From Gadus chalcogrammus (taxonomy: Eukaryota > Chordata > Actinopteri > Gadiformes > Gadidae): DNA of 64,000 nucleotides. Below, piece after piece: positions 33,335-44,600 of this stretch. A program made the translations under genes and the position numbers. The stretch lies in contig NC_079415.1 of NCBI RefSeq assembly GCF_026213295.1, positions 22,220,639 to 22,284,638 of the forward strand. Direction: 5' to 3'. The first letter of the stretch is position 1, and every line of letters starts with the position of its first letter. A model generated the notes under the pieces. The model saw nothing but the letters and a program-made list of their open reading frames with translations. It was not told the origin of the DNA and ran no database searches.

Positions 33335-33605
33335 ATCCAACAGGTACGCACTCTTTCGACCTGCGGACCCAACTCCAATCGAGATCTCAGAAATCCAACA
33401 GGTACGCACTCTTTCGACCTGCGGACCCAACTCCAATCGAGATCTCATAAATCCAACAGGTTCGCACTCTTTCGACCTGCGGACCCAACTCCAATCGAGA
33501 TCTCAGAAATCCAACGGGCTCGCACTCTTTCGACCTGCAGACCCAACTCCAATCGAGATCTCATAAATCCAACAGTTACGCACTCTTTCGAACTGCGGAC
33601 GCACT
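33335..33605. repeat. 58-bp tandem repeat, about 4.6 units
   Basis: ATCCAACAGGTACGCACTCT starts units at 33335, 33393, 33451, 33509 and 33567. Units differ at a few positions (GGTACG, GGTTCG, GGGCTCG, GTTACG). It lies 400-680 bp downstream (minus sense) of the ERV primer-binding site, in the leader. Confidence 0.93.
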
Positions 33606-33995
33606 TTCTCACTAATTCGTTCCTCTAGAATATAGCCACAGGACTTTATAGTAGGCCTACTTAAACAAAATACCAAAACACCAAATAACAACAACTCATA
33701 TCAAAATATGGAGCCACAAAGCGTCTTGGTCATTTACCACAGAACGCCTAGGGCCTATGTGCGCGCGCACGTCAATCTCTCCCGGAGCCCCCGTGTCTCT
33801 CACTCGCTCATTTATCTATAATTTTGGTTCGTTTGATCGAAGAGACACTTTACCTGCTGCTCAGCGTTCAGACGGGGCAAGAACAGATCAAACGACTCTA
33901 TCCTATATATGGCAAGACAACTTACCCTTGAGCTCTGGTCGTATGATCCGTTCGCGTCCCGTCCTCTGGCCCGGCAGCTGGCGAGTCCCTATTTC

Positions 33996-34013
33996 ATCCT
34001 GTTCGTGACGCCA
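33996..34013 (-). other. ERV primer-binding-like site
   Basis: Minus-strand TGGCGTCACGAACAGGAT begins three bases after the LTR end (…CTACGACA). It starts with the required TGG, but I could not assign the tRNA with certainty. Confidence 0.5.
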
Positions 34014-34016
34014 ATA

Positions 34017-34485
34017 TGTCGTAGCACTTTTTGTTAACGACTTATCTAATTTACTTCAACCAGCTATATGCAATAGAAATCGGGGAGTCCGGAAAAAGTA
34101 ATGACAGAGACTTTATTGTTACCCACAAAATAGGTACAACAGAGCCGAGCATATGGTTTTGCAAAAGACACACTGACTGGGGCTCCGATCCCAGTCCCTC
34201 TTATCCACACCAACTGAGCTGTCATGCATGTAATATATGACCGTCCTGGTATATGTTCAAAATGGCCTTACATTCCCTTACGTATGTGCTTATCTCCTGT
34301 AGTTAATCTTCTAAAAATGGGAGGATGACAGTAGCCTGGGCCCCAAAGTCCTTGGCGCCTTATCAGGCCATTACTCTGGGTCCAGGTTTGGTTTCTCTAC
34401 TTTTCCACCATTAATGTTTATGCCTGATGTATATAGGCCTGATAATACTCAGTTAATATAAAAGTAATGGTTAATTTCTCCCACA
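34017..34485 (-). repeat. ERV 5' LTR (complete)
   Basis: On the minus strand it starts TGTGGGAGAAATTAACC and ends GTGCTACGACA. It matches the truncated LTR at 26043-26997 but lacks the MITE. 469 bp. Confidence 0.85.
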
Positions 34486-34579
34486 ATCGTAGAATACAAG
34501 CCAGTCTCCTTATAACCTGGAATTGATGCACCACTGCATTGTGTTATATTACCTTTAAAAATACAGTTGGTTACATAAG

Positions 34580-34597
34580 TGGCGAACCAGCCAGGAG
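34580..34597 (+). other. Gypsy-C primer-binding site, tRNA-Arg type
   Basis: TGGCGAACCAGCCAGGAG matches, with one mismatch, the complement of the 3' end of vertebrate tRNA-Arg(ACG) (…CTCCTGGCTGGCTCGCCA), just after an LTR end reading GGTTACA. Confidence 0.75.
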
Positions 34598-34660
34598 ACT
34601 GGTTATATACTCTGATCAGAGGAATTCATATTTTTCTTATATATTCACCGCTACAATATT

Positions 34661-36029
34661 TTGCATGATAGAGAACCTAAGGTCAAAATGGAATATTGTA
34701 ACCGCTATGATGTGCATGGACAAAGCTGCCTTTTTGTCTCTGGTATTGACGAAACGTATTCAGACGATTATATTATTGAAATTTTGGAGGTACATGGTGG
34801 CATAGTGAAATGCATAAGAGTCCCTGATGAAGTAGGTAAACCTAATGGGAGGGTTCTGGTCCAGTACAGAGATGAAAGATCAGTAGCTCGTATGGATCCA
34901 GACTTCTTAGGCACAACGTTTAGTCCTGATGATTCTAATGCTTCATGGCACGTCACCGCCATACAAGAAGAGATGGCTCCGAAACCTGAGGAACAAAGTA
35001 ACCTAGATGAACTAAAGTTTGCTGCGGCGGTTGCAGGCCTAAGCAAGACCCGTCTGATCCAGATGCTCCAAACTCAGCTTTCCAACCTTCAGTTGTTTGG
35101 TGATACAGCAAGTGATGAGGACACAAATAACAATGTGCCTGAGACGCCTCAGAGGCCGTCAGGTCTTGATGAGAGCCTCATCAATCCCCCCAGTGTCCAG
35201 AGAGTAATTGTCGAGCATGTAATAAAAACTGAATCTCAGTCCTCGTATATCAGCAAAATCCGCACCTTCTCGGGAAGAACGCCAAAGCCCAATGGAGAAG
35301 TTGATTATGAGACATGGCACACTCAAGTTGAACTTTTATTAAGTGACCCTTCCAGCCCTGATACCCAGAAGGTCAGAAAGATTTTAGAGAGCTTATTGAG
35401 CCCAGCTAGTGACCTAGTCAAAAGCCTTGGCATCGACTCCCCGCCTGCACTGTACCTCACCCAGCTTTACTCAGCTTTTGGGGTAGTAGCAGATGGAGAA
35501 GAGCTGTATGCAGCATTCCTGGGCGCAAATCAGAACGCTGGGGAGAAATCCTCTGACTATTTAAATCGCCTACACCTGATGCTTGACAAAGTTATTACCG
35601 GGGGAGGACTGTCCATTGAAAGTTCAAACAAGCAACTCATCAGACAATTCTGTAGGGGTTGCTGGGATCAGACAATGCTCATCGAGCTCCAGCTTGAGCA
35701 CAAGAAGACTAACCCCCCATCCTTCCCTGAGCTGTTGCTACTCCTCAGACAGCAGGAAGACAGACGGTTGACAAAACTGAACAGAATGAAGCACCTCGGA
35801 AGCGCCAAAGCTATGTCTCACATGCACACAGTCTATGGCCTGTCCCACCGTGATGAGGAGTCAGATTAAACTGAAGCTGTTTTAAACCCGAAGGCAGCCA
35901 AAAAGAGCCTAACTGAGAATCAGAAGCTCGCCCAGGAAGTGGCTGACCTAAAGAAACAGCTTGCTTCCTACAAGCCAGCATCGAAGCCTAACGAACCACA
36001 ACATGTAGAGAACCTCAATGAAAATCCTG
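34661..36029 (+). pseudogene. gag: Gypsy-C gag, main part (PNMA-like)
   Basis: From 34661 (or the internal ATG at 34688) the protein shows an RRM-like N-terminal fold segment (SCLFVSGIDETYSDDYIIEI … GRVLVQYRDERSVARM), then the capsid (KIRTFSGRTPKPNGEVDYET, QVELLLSD) typical of PNMA-related gag. TAA at 35867-35869 stops it; the same frame continues after it with KKSLTENQKLAQEVADLKKQ, a coiled coil, up to the TSD at 36022-36029 where the 13 kb element interrupts. Gag resumes in phase at 49158. The domain order is that from which the vertebrate PNMA genes arose. A single substitution explains the stop. Confidence 0.85.
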
Positions 36030-38102
36030 GGTAACCCTTCCTTTTACAGACCCCTAATTACTAGGTATTTACCCGGTACATACATGGTAAATCATAGTGT
36101 ATTACTGGGAAATTGCCACTGGTAATAAGAAGGTAAATACAGAGGTAGTTACCCGGTAAATACATGGTAAATCATAGTGTATTACTGGGTAATTACCACT
36201 GGTAATAAGAAGGTAAATACAGAGGAATTATCCGGTAAATTATAGTGTATTACTGTGTAATTACCACTGGTAATAAGAAGGTAAATACAGAGGAATTAAT
36301 GCTGAAGTACTAAGTAAAACCTCCACTATTACCCATCAACTCAACTAAGTAGCCTGTAGTTGTAACTGTTTTAGGTTGGTAATAACTCCGATATTGTGTA
36401 CTTCCTAGGAAATTAGGCAACCAATTCTTATAAACACCTATTATCCAAATTTAATGATGTACTATCTAGAAATTAGCATAGTGCTTTCCAATAAAACAGT
36501 TTTCCTCTAGTGTCATGGTACATCTTCTTAAATACTGGGTACGAAGCCGTTTGTTTCCATGGTATTACCAGGTTCTTACCATATAATTTATAATAGATTC
36601 CATTATCCATGCAGTCAACACAAACATGTACCATGTACGTTCTGCGACGTTACCAAGTAAAACACGACAATTTACCCAGTAATTAAGCTGAAACTGTACT
36701 GTAAAAGGAAGCCTCGTTTGTTTCCATGGTATTACCAGGTTCTTACCATATAATTTATAATACATTTCATTGTCCATGCAGTCAACACAAACTTGTACCA
36801 TGTACGTTCTGCGACGTTACCAAGTAAAACACGACAATTTACCCAGTAAGTAAGCTGAAACTGTATTGTAAAAGGAAGCCTCGTTTGTTTCCATGGTATT
36901 ACCAGGTTCTTACCATATAATTTGTAACACATTATTCCCTTTTCCATGCAGTCAACACAAACTTGTACCATATACGTTCTGCGACGTTACCAAGTAAAAC
37001 ACGACAATTTACCCAGTAATTAAGCTGAAACTGTACTGTAAAAGGAAGCCTCGTTTATTTCCATGGTATTACCAGGTTCTTACCATATAATTTGTAATAC
37101 ATTATTCCCTTTTCCATGCAGTCAACACAAACTTGTACCATGTACGTTCTGCAACATCGTTCACCAGTAGTTAAGCACTTTAATTGTTGTTATAAAAACC
37201 CAAACCACTGTTATTAAAATATTAAAAGGCATATTAAAATTAAACAAAATCAAAGGCTTATCTTTCAAACAATGCATATCTCACAAACGGGCACTGAACA
37301 CTGAAGAAATCTGACAAAAAAAAGAGCCGTCCACATCAACTCAATTTAAATGTTACTGATGGTGTTTTCATAAAACACATGACATTGTTATGGCAAGTGA
37401 CCACAAAGAAGACTGCTTCAACCTCTTCAATTTGAATAAGCGGTGAATGCCATGCAGCAATCTGCCTATGGGAGCATCTTTGTGGTCATTCGCAAACCAA
37501 TGAGTCCACTCGATGAATGAGAGATGACTTTAGTGTCTTCTCTGTGAGGTATCCCTGCAGTCTCCACATCTGGGATTTGAAGGCTGACCAAGACCTGACC
37601 AGGTACCTCCAAATCTCCCCTTCCATACTGTAATAAAGAATCAGAAGGCAAGAAAATAAACATTGGGACTGTAAATTAATGAACATTTCTAGAACATGTA
37701 GAACTCAAAGATTATTTTGTTTATTAGTTAAAAAAGGATGCTGATCCTCTGGCCAGTGTTTGGTCATATTGAAAAGAGAAAAAGGCATAGCCATAAATAC
37801 AGTTAATAGGACGGGAGGGGACAGGCTGTTAGCTCCGGTTAGCACTTTAGCATCGAGCTAGCGGAGCTTCTGTCATTCAAATAACTCGGACATGTTGTTT
37901 AAAACCTATAACACCCAATTTATTAAAATATCCGGATTTAATCGGGCTCTCTCCCATAAGTACAGTTAATAGGACGGGAAGAGACAGGCTCTGTTAGCCC
38001 CGGTTAGCGCGATGCTAAAGAGCAGCTCTACCGGAGCATGCCACCTCAACAGGTGCAAGTTAGCCTCCGGTTTGATATTCGCCGGATATTCGGTTTACCA
38101 CC
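36030..38102 (+). repeat. Left inverted arm of the 13-kb transposon (outer part)
   Basis: Inside: 36050-36300 holds three ~80-bp units (GGTAAATCATAGTGTATTAC…) and 36545-37150 four ~168-bp units (TTTCCATGGTATTACCAGG…). The rest (37150-38102) is unique in the arm and mirrors 46790-47740. Arm sequence continues after Gypsy-D at 42704-42920. Short open frames arise from the tandem units and are not genes. Confidence 0.9.
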
Positions 38103-38281
38103 TGTGGTAGTTCCACATGTTACCACAAGGTGTCGGTACCGGTTCTACTAATGAGTGATTACTATATACAGGTAGATTTAGTACAGAGTTCATACAGTGA
38201 AGTCACATGTAAGATGCTCCGTCTTTATAATAAATGACAAGTGCTAAACAAAGATTCTTTATTGAAATGAAGAACAAAACA
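38103..38281 (+). repeat. Gypsy-D 5' LTR
   Basis: TGTGGTAGTTCCACATG…GAACAAAACA. Ten bases (GATATCTGTA region) present in the 3' LTR are missing here. Contains AATAAA-like TATAATAAATG near its 3' third. Confidence 0.93.
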
Positions 38282-38299
38282 TGGTACCAGGAGTAAAAG
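38282..38299 (+). other. Gypsy-D primer-binding site, tRNA-Leu type
   Basis: TGGTACCAGGAGTAAAAG immediately follows the LTR; its first 13 bases are the complement of the 3' end of tRNA-Leu(UAA) (…ACTCCTGGTACCA). Confidence 0.75.
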
Positions 38300-38357
38300 A
38301 CATGAAGTGAGTGAGTTTCGGTTCTGGAAAAGCGGACAGTCGCCTACAAATTCGACG

Positions 38358-39206
38358 ATGGAGAACTTGATGAGACCTCCCGGACACCTAAAGCTAACGG
38401 GAAACGTAGACAGTAATTGGCGCACATTTCAGCAACAGATTCGGCTCTACATCGAGGCAGTGGGGTTGGACAACAAACCGGACGCAAGAAAGGTAGCGTT
38501 ATTACTCACTATAGCTGGGCCACAAGCCATTGAAGTATACAACACCTTCGTATATGAGGATTGGGAAGACTAATCCAAGTTTAATACTGTGCCAGCCAAG
38601 TTCGAAGCGTATTGTTCTGCAAAAAAAAACGAGACGTACGAGAGATACGTATTCCGTTCAAGGCTGCAGCAGCCAGGGGAGAGTGTTGACGGCTTCGTCA
38701 CAGACTTGAAGATAAAAGCAAAATCATGCAATTTTGGAACCCTCAAAGATTCGATGATAAAGGACCAGATCGTATTCGGAATTGATGACAAGAAGGTTAG
38801 GGAAAGACTGATAAGGGAGACTGAACTAAAGCTAGATGGAGCGGTGAAAATAGCCCACGCTAGCGAGCTAAGCAAAAAGCATGTGCGAACGTTCAGTGAA
38901 GCAGCGACTAGCAATGCTAACCTGCGAGAGATGGCAGATGTTGGCGCCATTTCTAAGCACCACAATGCACGTCGAGGACATTCCAGTGGACAGAAAACGG
39001 GAAAGTTTCAGTGCAAACGGTGCGGCACACAGCATAAGCCCAGAGAATGCCCTGCTTACGGCAAGCAATGCAGCAACTGCCAAGGCAATAATCACTTTGC
39101 CAAACAGTGTTTTTCGAAACGAAAAGAGAAACAGAGAGGAAGATCGGTGAATGTCGTGGAAGATCCGGAATTAAGTGAGACATTCTTTATTTCCACTGAA
39201 CTGTGA
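38358..39206 (+). pseudogene. gag: Gypsy-D gag with one in-frame stop
   Basis: I take the start at 38358 (MENLMRPPGHLKLTGN), the conserved opening of this gag lineage; an upstream ATG at 38307 is in frame but atypical. TAA at 38571-38573 interrupts after WED, then the same frame continues from SKFNTVPAKFEAYC to the stop at 39204-39206. Capsid-like region 38580-38880, then two zinc knuckles: CKRCGTQHKPREC (one residue short of the classical spacing) and CSNCQGNNHFAKQC. A basic tail follows. Only the single stop separates it from an intact frame. Confidence 0.88.
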
Positions 39207-42200
39207 AGATGAACCAAAAGCACAGATAAACGCTGTTAAATCAGACAAATGGATAGCACCACTGCAAATTAATGGGACTGTAGTTACAATGAAGCTAGAT
39301 ACTGGTGCAAAAGCAAACTTGATCAGCATGTCAGATGTGAAGGCAATGAGAGAAAAACCAAAATACAGAAGAAAACACTCGCACTAAAAGACTACAATGG
39401 ACAGAGCATTGAGTGTTTAGGCACATGCAAGCTGGAAGTCACAGTCAAGGATAAAGTGCATCACCTGCTTCTCAGTTGTTCCTGAAGGACTTGATTCACT
39501 GCTAGGGGACAAAGCCTGTGAAAGCTTGGAGCTAGTGAAAAGAGTGTACCGGATCAACACCAGCATGACTGACTCACCTGACTCTGCTGACACGATCGTG
39601 CAGAACTTCTCCGACGTCTTCAGAGGTTTTGGTATGCTGCCATTTACATACAAAATTCAGCTGAAAGACAACGCACAGCCAGTTGTTCATGCCGCAAGAA
39701 GAGTTCCACTGGCACTCAGAGACAGCTTGAAGAAAGAGCTGGAGCGGATGACGGCGCTTGGAGTGATAAAAAAGATCGAAGAACCAACGGAGTGGGTTAA
39801 ATCCATGGTCTGCGTAAAGAAAAAGAATGGAGAGCTTAAGATATGCATGGATCCAAAAGACCTAAATGAAAATATCAAGCGTGAACACTACCAAATACCC
39901 AAGCGAGAGGAGATCACCAGCGAGATGGCAGGCGCCAGGTACTTCTCAAAAATGGATGCATCACAAGGTTTTTGGCAATTGAGGCTGGATGAGACCCTTT
40001 GGACGATACTGTTTCCAGAGGCTCCCCTTTGGAATTATATCCGCCTCTGAAATCTTTCATAGGGCAATGGAGCACATCATCGAAGGCCTGGATGGAGTAA
40101 GAGCCTATGTAGATGACATAATTATATGGGGGTCCACAATCCAGCAGCACAATCAGAGACTGACCAGTGTTCTAGAGCGAATACAAAAGAATGGATTAAA
40201 GCTCAACAAAAACAAATGCCAGTTTGCTGCTCAAGAGATTGTGTTCCTCGGAGACAAGCTCTCAGCTCAGGGAATACAGGCAAATGAAGAAAAGATCAAC
40301 GCCATAATGAACATGCCAAAGCCCACAGACAAACCAGGTGTCCTACGCATCATGGGAATGGTAAACTTCATCGGGAAATTCATACCCAATCTCTCAGCGA
40401 AAACAACTCACCTGCGTGAGCTCCTCCACAAAGAAAACAACTTCAACTGGACAGCCAACCATGAGCACGAGTGGCTAAAGCTCAAAGATGCACTCACTGC
40501 CACACCTGTGCTGACATTCTTCGACCCAACCAAAATAATCAAGGTGTCGACAGATGCTTCGAAAGATGGAATCGGTGCGGTACTACTACAAGCCGAAGGT
40601 GAGCACTGGAAACCTGTAGCATATGCATCTAGGTCAATGACAGAGACTGAGTGCAGATATGCACAAATTGAAAAAGAATGTCTCGGATTAGTGTTTGGCC
40701 TTGAAAAGTTTCACAGCTACATATACGGCCTACCCACCTTCACAGTTGAGACTGACCATCGTCCACTCGTTGCAATAATGAAAAAGAACCTGAATGAAAT
40801 GTCACCACGGATACAGCGCATGATGATGAAGATGCAGAGGTATGACATTGAAGTCATCTACACACCAGGCAAGCACCTCATTCTCGCCGATGCATTGTCA
40901 AGAGCTCCTATCAAGGGTTGTGCGAGCACGACTGAAGAAGATGTCCAGGTGCACGTCAACACGGTGTCCGCTGCGCTTCCTGTGTCCGACGCCAAGACCC
41001 GGCAGATCATCGACGAGACGGTGAAAGATCCAGAGCTACAGTGCGTCATGGAGAACATCCGGGATGGATGGGCTGCAGGATCCTGTCCACAGTTCTTCCA
41101 CGTCAGAGGTGAGCTGAGTGTAGTCAATGGACTGTTGTTAAAACAAAACAGAATAGTCATTCCATGCACACTTAGAAAAGAGCTACTACAGAGAATTCAT
41201 GAAGGACACTTAGGTGTCGAAAAATGTAAAAGAAGGGCAAGAGACACAGTATACTGGCCAGGACTTAACAAAGACATTAACAACATGACAGGCAAATGCG
41301 AGACATGCCTGAAATACAGAAACAAACAAACAAAAGAGCCAATGACGGTAACTGATGTGACAACAACAACTTGGCACAAAGTAGGAATGGACTTGTTCCA
41401 CCTGAAAGGAAAGGATTACTTGGTAGTAATTGACTATTTCTCAAATTACCCTGAGATGGCATTACTCTCAAGCACATCATCCAACTGTGTCATTACACAT
41501 GCCAAGTCCATCTTCGCCAGACATGGCATTCCGCATACAGTAATGAGTGACAATGGACCATGCTTCAGTAGCAAAGAGTGGCAAGACTTCGCAAAAGTCT
41601 ATGATTTCAAGCATGTCACATCTAGCCCACTGTATGCACAGTCTAATGGCAAAGCAGAGAAAGGCGTTCACATCCTGAAGCAGCTGTTGAAAAAGGCTGC
41701 AGACAGTGCTTCCGATCCTTACCTGGCTCTACTGAGCTACAGAGCATCACCTCTGGAATGCGGACTGTCACCTGCTGAGCTGCTGATGAATAGAAAGCTT
41801 CGAACAACACTTCCAACCTCTGCAAAGCAAAAGAAACGCCCAAGCTGGAACAAAAGCTGAAACATCAGAAAATGAAACAAAATAATTTAATTTTGTTTTT
41901 TTAATTTAAAAACAGAACAGCAAAGCCGCTTCCACCACTGTCCAGGGACGACGCAGTCAGGATTGAAAGTCCTGAAGGATGGACGACGAAAGCTACTGTT
42001 CTTCAAGAGGTCGCTCCACAGTCCTACACTGTGAAAACACCAGAAGGACAGATCTTCAGGCGAAACCGGCGCAGTCTCCTGAAAACACCAGCAACACCAG
42101 AGACTGTTCCAGACCAAGAGCTCAGTCAAACCCAAGCTGAGTCCGAGTCAATCTCCACACATAATGCACACTGCAACACAGACACAGACACTGATAATCT

Positions 42201-42267
42201 AACCACTTCTCTTCCAGGTGAAATGCTGATAAGAAGATCCGCAAGACATATCAAGAAACCTGAGACT
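39207..42267 (+). pseudogene. pol: Gypsy-D pol: protease, RT, RNase H, integrase
   Basis: Protease KLDTGAKANLISMSDVKAM (~39292-39348), a shift near 39360, then from ~39526 RT (VKKKNGELKICMDPKDLNEN). A shift near 40000 leads into a 623-codon frame (39989-41860) with YVDDIIIWGS (catalytic YxDD, ~40108-40137), RNase H (VSTDASKDGIGAVLLQ; VETDHRPLV), the HHCC finger (HEGHLGVEKC…CETCLKYR), and the DDE core (GMDLFHLKG; SDNGPCFSSKEWQ; KAEKGVHILKQL). An insertion near 41860-41910 shifts frame before the terminal domain (DDAVRIESPEGW…), which ends at 42265-42267 with IRRSARHIKKP. All catalytic motifs are intact; the shifts disable it. Confidence 0.9.
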
Positions 42268-42515
42268 TGACCTGTAAAAAAAAAAAAAAAAAGGAAATGA
42301 GTTAATGTGTTATGTGTTATGGCATTAATGTTTGAGTTTAGTTATAGTAATTAATTAGCCATTGTGTTTTTCTTACATAACTAAATACCAATAATGAGTT
42401 ATGATGTTTGTTGTTACTACCTAATGAGAAAAGAAGTCCATGCAGTTTAATGGAAAAGTTGTCTAAGGTAATTACTGACACGTGTTTAGTTTTTCATGCT
42501 TCAGAGAAAGGGGGA

Positions 42516-42703
42516 TGTGGTGATATCTGTAGTTCCACATGTTACCACAAGGTGTCGGTACCGGTTCTACTAATGAGTGATTACTATATACAGGTAGATT
42601 TAGTACCGAGTTCATACAGTGAAGTCGCATGTAAGATGCTCCGTCTTTATAATAAATGACAAGTGCTAAACTAAGATTCTTTATTGAAATGAAGAACAAA
42701 ACA
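42516..42703 (+). repeat. Gypsy-D 3' LTR
   Basis: Starts TGTGGTGATATCTGTAG after the purine tract; near-identical to the 5' LTR apart from the 10-bp difference and three substitutions. Confidence 0.93.
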
Positions 42704-43216
42704 CCACCCAATCGGATTCATCAACATAAGTGCAATACATTACGGGCTTAGTATGTTGAGGACGGTTTAGGACACCGTATCGCGAAAAATCACAAACACA
42801 TGTTGGCGCCATCGATGTCTGTGCAACAACGTCATTTACGTTCTGGCTGCTACCTGTTTTAGGGACCGTCAGCAAGTTACACTCACCGACTGGTGGCAGA
42901 GACGTTACCATGGAATTGTTTGAGGAAATTAATCACACAAATATATACGATACGATACGTTATAACTTTATTAATCCCCCGTAGGAGAAATTTGTTTGTT
43001 GCAGCAGCAGTGGAAGGACACAGGACAAAATAACAATGTAATAAATACAATAAATAAATACAAAGTGCTAATGCATAAGGAGACACTTATAGTTAATAGG
43101 GACAAAAACAAGACAAACAGAAACAACATCAAGATGGGTGATGCATATACACATATATACGCATACCTAAACACACACACATGCATATGCAAACACATAG
43201 ACATACACAAACACAA

Positions 43217-44600
43217 TCATCATCGGGCACTGTTGAACAGCCTAATGGCTGCCGGCACAAAGGAGCACCTGAAGCGCTCCGTCTTGCACCTGGGGAACAT
43301 CAACCTGTGACTGAAGGTGCTCCCCATCTGCCACAGCTCAGCATGGAGGGGATGGGAGGGGTTGCCCATGATGGACTTGAATTTGTCCCTCATCCTCCTC
43401 TCCACCACCACCTCCAGACTGTCCAGCTCAAGTCCCACAACAGAGCTGGCTTTCCTAACCAGCTTGTTGAGTCTGTTTGACTCCCCAGCCTTGATGCCTC
43501 CTCCCCAGCACGCCCCAGCAAAGAACAGCGTGCTAGCTACCACAGACAGATAAAATGTCCTTAGCAGCCTGCCACACACGTCAAACGACCTGAGCCTCCT
43601 GAGGAAGAAGAGTCTGCTCTGACTCTTCCGGTAGAGGGCCTCTGTGTTGTCAGACCAGTCCAGTTTATTGTTGATGTGTACTCCAAGGAACTTATACGAA
43701 TCCACCGTCTCAATTTCAACCCCCTGGATGGTAATAGGGGTTGGGGGCTTCCTCTTCCGGCGGAAGTCCACCACCAGCTCCTTGGTCTTGCCGATGTTGA
43801 GTTGGAGGTGGTTCTCCTCAGACCATCTGACGAAGTCCTCCTCCACACCTCTGTACTCGTCCTCCCTGTCCTCACTGATGCAGCCCACGATGGAGGAGTC
43901 ATCTGAGAATTTCTGGAGATGGCAGGTTCCAGAGTTGAAGCTGAAGTCAGAGGTGTAGATGGTAAAGAGGAAGGGTGAAAGTACTGTTCCTTGGGGTGCG
44001 CCAGTGTTGCTCATCAACACATCTGACAGGCTGCTCTGCAGCCGCACGTACTGTGGCCTGCTGGAAAGGTAGTCACCAATCCAGGCCACCATGTCAGAGT
44101 GTACCTGCATTGCTGAGAGCTTCTTCTCAAGCAGGGGAGGCTGGATGGTATTAAACGCACTGGAGAAGTCGAAGAACATGACTCTCACTGAGCTCCCCGG
44201 CTTCTCCAGGTGTGAGTAAGCCCTGTGCAGCAGGTAAATGATGGCGTCGTCCACGCTGAGTTGGGCCTTGTACGCGAACTGCAGTGGGTCCATGGAGTCA
44301 CACACCTGGGGCCTGAGGTGCTGTAGAACCAGTCTTTCAAAGGTCTTCATGATGTGTGAGATCAGCACCACTGGCCTGTAGTCATTGGGAGAGCTAGGAC
44401 GAGCTATCTTAGGCACCGGAACAATGCAGGAGGTCTTCCACAACTGGGGGACCTTCTTTAGCCTCAGGGAGAGGTTGAAGAGGTGTTGGAACACTCTAGC
44501 AAGCTGTCCGGCACACGCTTTAAGCACCTTGGGATTGATGTTGTCCGGACCCATTGCCTTAACTAAGCTCCTATCTAAGCTCCCATACCTCTGGAGCTTA
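43217..44600 (-). pseudogene. LINE ORF2, reverse transcriptase and C-terminal part
   Basis: A minus-strand frame of 444 codons begins at 44554 inside the RT N-terminus (GPDNINPKVLKACAGQL; the true domain starts upstream). It contains MFFDFSSAFNTIQPPLLEKK (first catalytic Asp), GAPQGTVLSPFLFTIYTSDF, and KFSDDSSIVG with the catalytic FxDD (S at the variable position, usual for this group), then the thumb and GKTKELVVDF … YKFLGVHI. It ends at 43220-43222, near the 3' UTR. A stop and shift at about 44560-44610 separate it from the upstream part. Confidence 0.88.

Larger units (their letters stand above)
26043..34485 (-). mobile_element. Endogenous retrovirus, minus strand, largely deleted
   Basis: One complete LTR (34017-34485) and one truncated LTR (26043-26997) in the same orientation enclose a primer-binding-like site next to the high-coordinate LTR, a polypurine tract (AACAAGGGGGGA in the element's sense) next to the low-coordinate LTR, and integrase remains at 28923-29700. 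The integrase C-terminus is of the gamma/epsilon-retrovirus type (class I). I find no identifiable gag, protease, RT or env. The element landed in the 5' LTR of Gypsy-C. Inactive. Confidence 0.75.
38103..42703 (+). mobile_element. Gypsy-D: complete Ty3/gypsy with short LTRs
   Basis: LTRs 38103-38281 (179 bp) and 42516-42703 (188 bp); 5-bp duplication CCACC at 38098-38102 and 42704-42708; the uninterrupted site (TTTACCACCCAATCGG) is seen reversed in the opposite transposon arm near 46780-46795. Primer site, gag, pol and a polypurine tract (AGAGAAAGGGGGA) are all present. It carries one stop in gag and about three shifts in pol. Confidence 0.95.

Noticed and set aside
33335..33605. CRISPR-like array because of regular spacing
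   Set aside because: The repeats are contiguous 58-bp units without unique spacers, in eukaryotic DNA.
36565..36971. Open frames repeating VLLGNVAERTWY on both arms of the 13-kb element
   Set aside because: They come from ~168-bp tandem units in non-coding arms and appear in both orientations.
43181..43958. Plus-strand open frames across the LINE
   Set aside because: Antisense shadows of the RT frame.
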